Source: Mycobacterium europaeum (GTDB lineage: Bacteria; Actinomycetota; Actinomycetes; Mycobacteriales; Mycobacteriaceae). Taken from it: 64,000 nucleotides of DNA. The notes beneath the pieces were generated by a model. It did no database searches and was not told where the DNA came from. It saw only the letters and a list, made by a program, of their open reading frames with translations. The translations under genes were made by a program, and so were the position numbers. This document shows, piece after piece, positions 58,009 through 64,000 of this stretch. Where the stretch lies: positions 62,001 through 126,000 of the forward strand of contig NZ_LQOU01000065.1 of assembly GCF_002102155.1 (NCBI RefSeq). Reading direction: 5' to 3'. Position 1 is the first letter of the stretch. Every line of letters begins with the position of its first letter.

Positions 58009-58904
58009 CAGCTGCGCATCCGGTCGCCGGCGCGCAGCAGCGCGCTCGGCAGGTCGTGCCCGACGACGGACTTCGCCACCCCGGCCGCGGCGATGGCGGC
58101 CTGCAGGTCGACGTCGACCCCGATGCCGCTGTCGCCCAACAGGTACACCAGGTCCTCGGTGGCGATGTTGCCGGTGGCTCCCGGCGCGAACGGGCAACCG
58201 CCCAGGCCGCCGACCGACGCGTCCAGCCGGGTCACCCCGGCGCTGACCGCGGCGTAGGCGCTGGCCAGCCCCGAGCCGCGGGTGTTGTGGAAGTGGCCGC
58301 CCAGCGGCAGGTCGCCGATCACCGGGCGCAATTGCGCGATCAGCGAACTCACGCGTCCCGGGGTGGTGGTGCCGATCGTGTCGGCGATCGAGAGGCGGTC
58401 GACGCCGCGGTCGCGGGCGGCCGCGGCGATGTCGAGCACCCGCTGCGGCGGGGTGGGGCCTTCGAACGGGGAGTCCCATGCGGTGGCGATGACCACCTCG
58501 ACGGTGACGTTGCTGCCGTGCGCGATGGCGACGATCTCGTCGATCTGGCCGGTGGCCTCGGCGCTGGTCCGGCCGACGTTGGCCTTGCTGAACGTGTCGT
58601 CGGCGGCCACCACATACTCGACCGAGCGCAGCCCCGCCGCGACGGCCCGCTTGGCCCCGTTCGGGCTGGCCACCAGGGCGGAGAACTCGATGTCGGGATA
58701 GTCGTGCAGGTGGGCGGCGAGCTCGGCGGCGTCGGCCATCGACGGCACCTTGGATGGCGAGACGAATGCGGTGGCCTCCACCTCGCGCACCCCGGTGGCG
58801 GCGATCGCCGCCAGCAGCTCGAGCTTGGCCGACAACGGGATCGGCGCTTCGATCTGCAGCCCGTCGCGCAGCGCCACCTCACGGATGGTCACGTGTGTGT
58901 TCAC
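58008..58904 (-). CDS. Hydroxymethylglutaryl-CoA lyase-like enzyme
   Basis: A 298-residue TIM-barrel lyase of the HMG-CoA lyase/DRE-TIM family. IREVALRDGLQIEAPIP supplies the catalytic Arg-Asp pair. Further motifs are VREVEATAFVSPSKVPSMAD, LSIADTIGTTTPGRV, and LGGHFHNTRGSGLASAYAAVSAGVTRLDASVGGLGGCPFAPGATGNIATEDLVYLL with the metal His pair and the catalytic Cys loop. It cleaves a 3-hydroxy-3-methylglutaryl-CoA-like intermediate. Start overlaps the CoA-transferase stop by 4 bases. Confidence 0.88.
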   Translation of the reverse strand: MNTHVTIREVALRDGLQIEAPIPLSAKLELLAAIAATGVREVEATAFVSPSKVPSMADAAELAAHLHDYPDIEFSALVASPNGAKRAVAAGLRSVEYVVAADDTFSKANVGRTSAEATGQIDEIVAIAHGSNVTVEVVIATAWDSPFEGPTPPQRVLDIAAAARDRGVDRLSIADTIGTTTPGRVSSLIAQLRPVIGDLPLGGHFHNTRGSGLASAYAAVSAGVTRLDASVGGLGGCPFAPGATGNIATEDLVYLLGDSGIGVDVDLQAAIAAAGVAKSVVGHDLPSALLRAGDRMRS

Positions 58905-60106
58905 ACCACCCCCTCGGCCCGCAGCGCCTCGAGCTCCTCGCCGGTCTTGCCCAGCAACCCGAGGTAGACCTCGTCGTTGTGCTGGCCGGGACGGGCGGGC
59001 CCGGCCGCGCGGACCCGGCCGGGGGATTCCGAGAGCACGGGCACGACGCCGGGGCCCAGCACGTTGCGCCGCACCCGCTCGTCGTAATGCTCGACCAGCA
59101 TGCCGCGGGCCCGCAACTGCGGGTCGTTGACCACCTCGGCGACCGTGTTGATGGGCCCGGCGATCACCCCTGCGGCGCTGAGGGTTTCGATGATGTCACC
59201 GGGCTGGCGCTCGGCGGCCCACGCGCCGATGATCTTGTCGAGTTCGTCCTGGTTGCGCCCGCGCGCGACGTGCGTGGCGAACCGGTCGTCGGTGGCGAGT
59301 TCCGGGCGCCCCATCGCCTTGCACAGCCGGGCGAAGACGGTGTCCTGGTTGGCGGCGATCACCACCCACGAGCCGTCGGCGCTGCGGTAGATGTTCGACG
59401 GCGCGATGCCCTCGAGCCGGGTGCCGGACGGTCCGCGCACCACGCCGCCGACGTCATAGTCGGGGATGGTGGATTCCTGGACGGCCAAACAGGATTCGGT
59501 CAGCGCGACGTCCACCACCTGGCCGCGCCCGGTGACGCCGCGGCGGTGCAGCGCGGCCAGCGCGCCCTGGGCGCCGAACATCCCGGCCAGGGTGTCGCCG
59601 AGCGAGAGCGCCAGGCGGGGCGGCGGGCCGCCGGGGAAGCCGTTGAGGTGTCGCAGCCCGCTGGCCGCCTCGGCCACCGAGGCGTAGCCGGCCTTGTGGG
59701 CGTCCGGCCCGGTCTGTCCATAGCCGGACACCCGAACCAGGATGATGCCCGGATTGCGGGCGCTGAGCAGGTCGTAACCCAGGTCCCATTTCTCCAGCGT
59801 CCCCGGGCGGAAGTTCTCCACGATGATGTCGGACTTCTCGACGAGGTCGCAGAACAGCTCGCGGCCGCGCGGGCGGCGCAGGTCGAGGGTGATGGCCCTC
59901 TTGTTGCGCGCGTGCACCGTCCAGAAGACGTGCTCCCCGTCGACCTCCGCCTGGCCCCAGGTGCGCAGCGGGTCGGGGGCGCCGGGGGGTTCGATCTTGA
60001 TGACGTCGGCGCCCATGTCGCCCAGCAGCCGGCCCGCGAACGGCCCGGCGATCAGGGTGCCGAGTTCGAGCACCCGGATCCCGTCCAGCGGGCCGGCGGG
60101 CGTCAC
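58901..60106 (-). CDS. CaiB/BaiF family CoA-transferase
   Basis: A 401-residue family III CoA-transferase. IRVLELGTLIAGPFAGRLLGDMGADVIKIEPPGAPDPLRTWG is the family N-terminus. The catalytic Asp region is in DLVEKSDIIVENFRPGTLEKWDLGYDLL, and RVSGYGQTGPDAHKAGYASVAEAASGLRHLNGFPGGPPPRLALSLGDTLAGMFGAQGALAAL is typical. It activates a carboxylic acid by moving CoA from another thioester, possibly the product of the hydrolase or dioxygenase step. It overlaps both neighbours by 4 bases. Confidence 0.9.
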   Translation of the reverse strand: MTPAGPLDGIRVLELGTLIAGPFAGRLLGDMGADVIKIEPPGAPDPLRTWGQAEVDGEHVFWTVHARNKRAITLDLRRPRGRELFCDLVEKSDIIVENFRPGTLEKWDLGYDLLSARNPGIILVRVSGYGQTGPDAHKAGYASVAEAASGLRHLNGFPGGPPPRLALSLGDTLAGMFGAQGALAALHRRGVTGRGQVVDVALTESCLAVQESTIPDYDVGGVVRGPSGTRLEGIAPSNIYRSADGSWVVIAANQDTVFARLCKAMGRPELATDDRFATHVARGRNQDELDKIIGAWAAERQPGDIIETLSAAGVIAGPINTVAEVVNDPQLRARGMLVEHYDERVRRNVLGPGVVPVLSESPGRVRAAGPARPGQHNDEVYLGLLGKTGEELEALRAEGVV

Positions 60107-61293
60107 TCTTTGCCCGCGAAGTCGTGGCGGACCAGCCAGTCGGTGACGATGTCGACGGCCGCGCGCAGCTTGTCGCGCTGGTCGGGGCCCGCGTAATAGT
60201 GGGTGGCGCCGGGGATTTCGTGCATCTCCTTGTCATGAGAGTCATCGCGCCCGATCGCGTCGAAGAGCCGCCGGGTGTGGCTGGGCGTGCAGGCGTCGTC
60301 CGCCAGATTACCGATCACCAGCGCCGGGACCGCGATGTCGGCCCCGCAGGCGACCCCGTCGCCCCGGGCGTCGTCGTAGCTCCATTGCGAGAGCCAGCCC
60401 CGCAACGTGGAGAAGCGCGCCAGCCCGACCGGGCTCATGTTCACCACCTGAGGATCCCCCAGGTAGCAGGTTCCGGGGGTGCGTTCGTTGGGATCGACGG
60501 TGGGGTCCAGCCATCGCGGGTCGGCCATCGTGCCGTGCACCACGAAACAGAACTCGTCGTCCGGACGTCCGGCGGCCTTCAGCTCGGCGAGCTTGTCCTT
60601 GACCCACGCGGTGATGCGCCGGTTGCGTTCCACCTGGGCGCTGCGGTAGCGGGCCAGGAACTCCTGGTTGTAGGGCGGCTGGTTCGGGTTGTCCGGGTTG
60701 TACAGGTCCAGCTCGGGATCGCGTTGGGTGGGGTCGGCTTCGTCGAGGATCGACGCGTCGAGCCATTCGGTCAGCGTGCCGTGCCGGCTGATGTGCGCCG
60801 CCAGCAGCATGATGCCGTCGGCGGGGATCAGGTCCAGGGCGGTCAGGTCGGGGCCGTCGCCGGACGGGCTCGACGTGATGGTCGGGTGCTGGGCCTGCTG
60901 CTGGTAGAACATCGACAGCGAGCCGCCACCGCTCCACCCCGCCAGGACCACCTTCTGATAGCCCAGCCGCTTCTTGGCGTCCTTGATGCACTCGCCGAGG
61001 TCCTCGACCACCTTCTCCATCAGCAGCGCGGAGTCGGTGCCGCGGAAGCGGCTGTTGCAGTAGATGACGTGGTGGCCGGCCCGGGCCAGCGCGTTGATCA
61101 TGGGCAGGTAGGCGCCGCCGCCGATCGGGTGCATGAACACCAGCACGGTGTCCGACGGCTTGTCGTTCGGCTTGAGCAGGTAGCTCTCCAGCACGGTGAT
61201 CTCGGCCAGGCCGCCGTACACGTCGCGGACGCCGGAATTGTTCTGGAAGGCAACAAGATAGGGGATTCGCTCGTATTCGTGGCGTTTCGTCAT
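60103..61293 (-). CDS. Alpha/beta hydrolase of the catabolic operon
   Basis: A 396-residue protein from the ATG at 61293. Longer frames upstream overlap the dioxygenase. Alpha/beta-hydrolase features: VFMHPIGGGAYLPMINALARAGHHVIYCNSRFRGTD, nucleophile elbow AGWSGGGSLSMFYQQ, acid in VPALVIGNLADDACTPSHTRR, and His in PGATHYYAGPDQRDKL. A large insertion (about residues 165-290) between strands 6 and 7 is unusual and may form a substrate lid. Likely an esterase or C-C hydrolase acting before the CoA-transferase. Confidence 0.83.
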   Translation of the reverse strand: MTKRHEYERIPYLVAFQNNSGVRDVYGGLAEITVLESYLLKPNDKPSDTVLVFMHPIGGGAYLPMINALARAGHHVIYCNSRFRGTDSALLMEKVVEDLGECIKDAKKRLGYQKVVLAGWSGGGSLSMFYQQQAQHPTITSSPSGDGPDLTALDLIPADGIMLLAAHISRHGTLTEWLDASILDEADPTQRDPELDLYNPDNPNQPPYNQEFLARYRSAQVERNRRITAWVKDKLAELKAAGRPDDEFCFVVHGTMADPRWLDPTVDPNERTPGTCYLGDPQVVNMSPVGLARFSTLRGWLSQWSYDDARGDGVACGADIAVPALVIGNLADDACTPSHTRRLFDAIGRDDSHDKEMHEIPGATHYYAGPDQRDKLRAAVDIVTDWLVRHDFAGKE

Positions 61294-61295
61294 GG

Positions 61296-62399
61296 TCAGT
61301 GTTGTCCTAGGTCGTGCGCCAGCACCTCGGCCGACGGGTTCAGTCGCCGGCGGGTGTCGACGGCGATCACTTGCCAATCGACGCGGGTGTACTCGTCGAA
61401 CTTGCGGCGCGCCCGTTCCCGCGCCTTCTCCGGTGCGCCGTGGTGAACGCCTTGCGGCGCATGGGAAATCAGTCCGGGCGGCATCGGGATGCCGTAGAGC
61501 GAGCCGCCGTGGAAGAAGGCGATCTCGTCATAGTCGACATTGCGGTGATACCACGGCGTGCGCTCGGTGCCCTGCACGCCTTCGGCCGGCTTGGGCAGAA
61601 AGTTCATCACGTAGACGCCGGTGGCCTGCATGAACAAGTGCACCGTCGGAGGCAGGTGGACGCTGTCGGAGGTGACGACGTTGTAGTCGGCGATGTTGAA
61701 GGTGAACGCGAAGTTGTCGCCGCGCCAGCCCTCGACGTCGAGCGGATTGTGTTGGTAGAAGAGCGTTGTCGTGCCCTCATCGTGAATGGGCCGGTGGACG
61801 AGCCGGACCTCGTACTCGTCGCGGCCGTCGTCGTCGATCGGCGCTGGCTCGGGGATGATGGCCTGCGACGGGTCGAAGGGGAAGTGGCGGCCCAGCGGTC
61901 CGGGCGGCGGCACCCGGAACTCGTCGGCCGCCTCGACCATGAGCAGGGTCGTCTCGCTGTCCGGCAGCTGACGCCAGGTGCACGCCTTCGGCAGGTAGAC
62001 CCAGTCGCCGTCGGAATAGCGCAGCGGGCCGAACTCGGTTTCCAGCAGGCCCGCGCCCCGGTGGACGAAGCACAGCAGGTCGCCGTCGACATGGCGGGTG
62101 TAGAACGGCATCGGCTCGTGTCGGCGGCTCAACAGGATTCGGCAGTCGGCGTTGTCGAACATCAGCAGGGGACCGCCGCGGGCGTCGGTGGCGTCGCCGG
62201 GCTTGAGCTCGCCGGCCAGCACGTCGATCGGGCGCAGCGGTCCGGCCGACCGGTAGGCGGTCGGGTCATGGCGGCGGTAGAGGTTGGCGGTGCGGCCGGT
62301 GAACCCGCCCCGGCCCAGCTCGTCGTCCTTGAGGCCGTCGAGATCGGCGTGCAGGCGTCGCGGTGTCCGGCCTCTTCGCAGGTGGACGAAGGATTCCAT
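61296..62399 (-). CDS. Homogentisate 1,2-dioxygenase-like enzyme
   Basis: A 367-residue cupin dioxygenase from the ATG at 62399. The conserved core is DVEGWRGDNFAFTFNIADYNVVTSDSVHLPPTVHLFMQATGVYVMNFLPKP. Fe(II) ligands can be placed as His in WYHRNVDYDE, Glu in the same block, and His in QGVHHGAPE. It is shorter than classical HmgA (about 430-445). No 4-hydroxyphenylpyruvate dioxygenase, maleylacetoacetate isomerase or fumarylacetoacetase gene is nearby. The real substrate is therefore uncertain. First gene of the operon. Confidence 0.8.
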   Translation of the reverse strand: MESFVHLRRGRTPRRLHADLDGLKDDELGRGGFTGRTANLYRRHDPTAYRSAGPLRPIDVLAGELKPGDATDARGGPLLMFDNADCRILLSRRHEPMPFYTRHVDGDLLCFVHRGAGLLETEFGPLRYSDGDWVYLPKACTWRQLPDSETTLLMVEAADEFRVPPPGPLGRHFPFDPSQAIIPEPAPIDDDGRDEYEVRLVHRPIHDEGTTTLFYQHNPLDVEGWRGDNFAFTFNIADYNVVTSDSVHLPPTVHLFMQATGVYVMNFLPKPAEGVQGTERTPWYHRNVDYDEIAFFHGGSLYGIPMPPGLISHAPQGVHHGAPEKARERARRKFDEYTRVDWQVIAVDTRRRLNPSAEVLAHDLGQH

Positions 62400-62433
62400 G
62401 GCTGACCCCCGGTTCGGGCGACGGACAAAACTG

Positions 62434-62449
62434 AAAGTGACATTACTTT
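62434..62449. promoter_or_regulatory. Operator candidate, 35 bases before the dioxygenase start
   Basis: AAAGT-GACATT-ACTTT: perfect 5-bp inverted arms with a 6-base centre, in the AT-richest stretch of this region. Placed where a promoter for the minus-strand operon should lie. Probably bound by the operon's TetR. Confidence 0.5.
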
Positions 62450-62503
62450 TTGTTTCGGGCGCGCACAAGGGTGGGCGGATCCGCCGACCAGGCCCGGCTT
62501 ACC

Positions 62504-62533
62504 GGATTTGATATCGCCCGCGCTATCAAATCC
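62504..62533. promoter_or_regulatory. 30-bp near-perfect palindrome upstream of the catabolic operon
   Basis: GGATTTGATA (62504-62513), 10-base centre, TATCAAATCC (62524-62533). The outer 10-bp arms are exact and 13 of 15 base pairs are symmetric overall. It lies 105 bases upstream of the dioxygenase start and 45 bases after the fadB4 stop. AT-rich in a GC-rich background. Strong regulator-binding-site candidate; it could also form a terminator-like hairpin for fadB4, but lacks a T-run. Confidence 0.6.
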
Positions 62534-62577
62534 TGCGAAGGCCACATGACCAGGAGCCGCCGGCGCGGCCCATCGCG

Positions 62578-63549
62578 TCAGTCGCGGACGCGCACCACGA
62601 CCTTGCCTCTGGCGGTGCGGTTCTCCAGCGACGCCACCGCGGCGGCGGCCTCCGCCAAGGGGTAGACCTCCGGGTTGGGGGCCGCCAGCCGGCCCGAGCT
62701 GAGCAGCTCCTCGAGGCCCGCCCACTGCTCGGCCAACGCGTTCGGATGCGTCGCGGTCCACGCGCCCCAGCCCACGCCCACCACGTCGATGTTGTTGAGC
62801 AGCAACCGGTTCACCTTGACCGTCGGGATGTCACCGCCGGTGAAGCCGACGACCAGCAGCCGGCCCCCCGGGGCGAGCGAGCGTAGCGAATCGGTGAACC
62901 GGTCGCCGCCGACCGGGTCGAGCACGATGTCGACGCCGCGCCCGCCGGTCAGCTCCTTGACCGCGTCCTTGAACCCGTCGGCCAGCACCACATCGGTGGC
63001 CCCGGCGGCGCTCGCGACGTCCGCCTTGGCTCCGGTGCTGACGACCGCGATGGTGCGCGACGCCCCGAGCAGCCCCGCCAGCCGCAGCGTCGACGTCCCG
63101 ATGCCGCCGGCGGCGCCGTGCACCAGCACCGTCTCGCCCCGGGCCAGCCGGCCGCGCACCGTCAGGGCGAAGTACACGGTCAGGTCGTTGAACAGCAGGC
63201 CGGCGCCCGCCTCGAAGCTCACGTTGTCGGGCAGCTTGAACACCCGGTCGGGCGCCACGATCGCGACCTCGGCCATGCCCCCGGACAGCATCGTCAGCCC
63301 GACGACCCGGTCGCCGGCCGAAACGTGCGCGCCGTCGGGCGCCGAGCGCACCACGCCGGCGATCTCGGCTCCCAGCACGAACGGCGGTTCGGGGCGGTAT
63401 TGATAGAGGCCGCGGGTCAGCAGCGCGTCGGGGAAGGCGGCGCCGGCGGCGTACACGTCGACGACCACGCCGTCACCCGACGGTTCGTCGACCTCGGCCA
63501 CCTCTATCGCGTCCGGCCCGTCCAGCCGGGTCACCCGTGCAGCTCGCAT
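62578..63549 (-). CDS. fadB4: NADPH quinone oxidoreductase-like protein FadB4
   Basis: A 323-residue zinc-independent MDR, the same length I recall for M. tuberculosis FadB4 (Rv3141). N-terminal GroES-like domain (MRAARVTRLDGPDAIEVAEVDEP...YQYRPEPPFVLGAEIAGVV). Rossmann domain with HGAAGGIGTSTLRLAGLLGA and VDIVLDPVGGDRFTDSLRSLAPGGRLLVVGFTGG. It reduces a quinone or enone with NADPH. ATG at 63549; an upstream extension runs into the next gene. Confidence 0.88.
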   Translation of the reverse strand: MRAARVTRLDGPDAIEVAEVDEPSGDGVVVDVYAAGAAFPDALLTRGLYQYRPEPPFVLGAEIAGVVRSAPDGAHVSAGDRVVGLTMLSGGMAEVAIVAPDRVFKLPDNVSFEAGAGLLFNDLTVYFALTVRGRLARGETVLVHGAAGGIGTSTLRLAGLLGASRTIAVVSTGAKADVASAAGATDVVLADGFKDAVKELTGGRGVDIVLDPVGGDRFTDSLRSLAPGGRLLVVGFTGGDIPTVKVNRLLLNNIDVVGVGWGAWTATHPNALAEQWAGLEELLSSGRLAAPNPEVYPLAEAAAAVASLENRTARGKVVVRVRD

Positions 63550-63571
63550 GGTCGGACAGCCTACTGCCGGC

Positions 63572-64000
63572 TCAAAATCCGCCGGCCACCCGCACCACCG
63601 CACGCCCGGTGAACTTGCCGGCGCGCACCTGGTCCAGCACATCGACCACGTCCCTGACGTCGACGTCGCTGGTGAGCGAGTCCAGATGGCGGGGCCGCAG
63701 CGAATCGCCCAGCAGCGCCCACAGTTTGCGACGCCGGTCGATCGGCATCTGCACCGAGTCCATCCCCAACAGCGCGATGCCGCGCAGGATGAACGGCATC
63801 ACCGTGGTGTGCAAAGCCGGACCACCCGTCAGGCCGCTGCAGGCCACCGCCCCGCCGTAGTCGACGGCGCTCAGCACGTCGGCCAGCGTCGCGCCGCCCA
63901 CGCAATCCACCGCGGCCGCCCAGCGCGCCTTGGCCAACGGCCGCGGCTTGGCGTCGGGGTCCTCCGGCAGCCGGCCGATAACGTCCGCGGCGCCAAGCTC
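63572..64000 (-). CDS. MDR-family oxidoreductase, AcuI/YhdH-like (partial)
   Basis: The gene runs off the right edge; the last 142 codons are present. ELGAADVIGRLPEDPDAKPRPLAKARWAAAVDCVGGATLADVLSAVDYGGAVACSGLTGG followed by FILRGIALLGMDSVQMPIDRRRKLWALLG matches the C-terminal half of acrylyl-CoA reductase AcuI/YhdH-type enzymes (NADPH-dependent). It ends 22 bases before fadB4 on the same strand, so the two MDR genes may be one operon. Confidence 0.82.
   Translation of the reverse strand, partial: ELGAADVIGRLPEDPDAKPRPLAKARWAAAVDCVGGATLADVLSAVDYGGAVACSGLTGGPALHTTVMPFILRGIALLGMDSVQMPIDRRRKLWALLGDSLRPRHLDSLTSDVDVRDVVDVLDQVRAGKFTGRAVVRVAGGF

Noticed and set aside
61296..62399. Classical homogentisate dioxygenase hmgA and tyrosine catabolism
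   Set aside because: Protein is short and none of the partner enzymes of the pathway is present; kept only as HGD-like.

Overview
The window is high-GC (about 70%) actinobacterial DNA with GTG/TTG starts, very tight gene packing and many 4-base stop/start overlaps. Gene content and order point to a slow-growing, non-tuberculous Mycobacterium (Mycobacterium avium complex-like). It carries a complete 14-gene nuo operon, a block collinear with the M. tuberculosis Rv3162c-Rv3171c region (recalled from memory, no search was run), fadB4, mycobacterial-type haemophore, CsbD and DUF3349 proteins, and UdgX. I see no IS element, CRISPR array, rRNA or tRNA.

Layout. (1) 1-6.1 kb: 3' end of a glycogen debranching enzyme, a membrane PAS-GGDEF protein, an SDR, an aldo/keto reductase, a DUF4190/PknH-sensor-like membrane protein and a beta-propeller-like lipoprotein. 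(2) 6.1-25.5 kb: a stress and signalling accessory region. It holds hemerythrin, UdgX, a thiamine-diphosphate oxidase-like enzyme, topoisomerase IB, a haemophore, two paralogous STAS proteins, CsbD, DUF3349, a phosphodiesterase-like enzyme, a PIG-L deacetylase with a short acyl-CoA dehydrogenase, an orphan nucleotidyltransferase, and a chemotaxis-like set without chemotaxis (CheB-Zn ribbon, STAS-HATPase, CheR-PAS, second CheB). A GT4 glycosyltransferase and an AraC regulator follow. Several of these genes are preceded by SigF-like promoters (GTTT-N15/16-GGGTA). (3) 25.5-37.4 kb: exported amine oxidase, hpx, aofH, Rv3169-like, Rv3168-like kinase, TetR, SDR, then a DUF4129 / small membrane / MoxR / DUF58 / membrane operon. 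(4) 37.4-53.1 kb: nuoN to nuoA on the minus strand. The PPE genes that flank nuo in M. tuberculosis are absent. (5) 53.3-64 kb: a Rv3143-like degenerate response regulator, then upstream of it on the same strand a nine-gene operon (homogentisate-dioxygenase-like enzyme, alpha/beta hydrolase, CaiB transferase, HMG-CoA-lyase-like enzyme, TetR, acyl-CoA dehydrogenase, APH-type kinase, DUF6285, SnoaL-YceI fusion), then fadB4 and a partial AcuI/YhdH-like reductase.

Most interesting candidates are the nine-gene operon, which looks like an undescribed acyl-CoA/aromatic catabolic route with a kinase-plus-dehydrogenase pair like a split ACAD10/11, with two palindromic sites upstream; and the non-chemotactic CheB/CheR/STAS-HATPase cassette set among SigF-like promoters. 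All family calls come from motifs read by eye.
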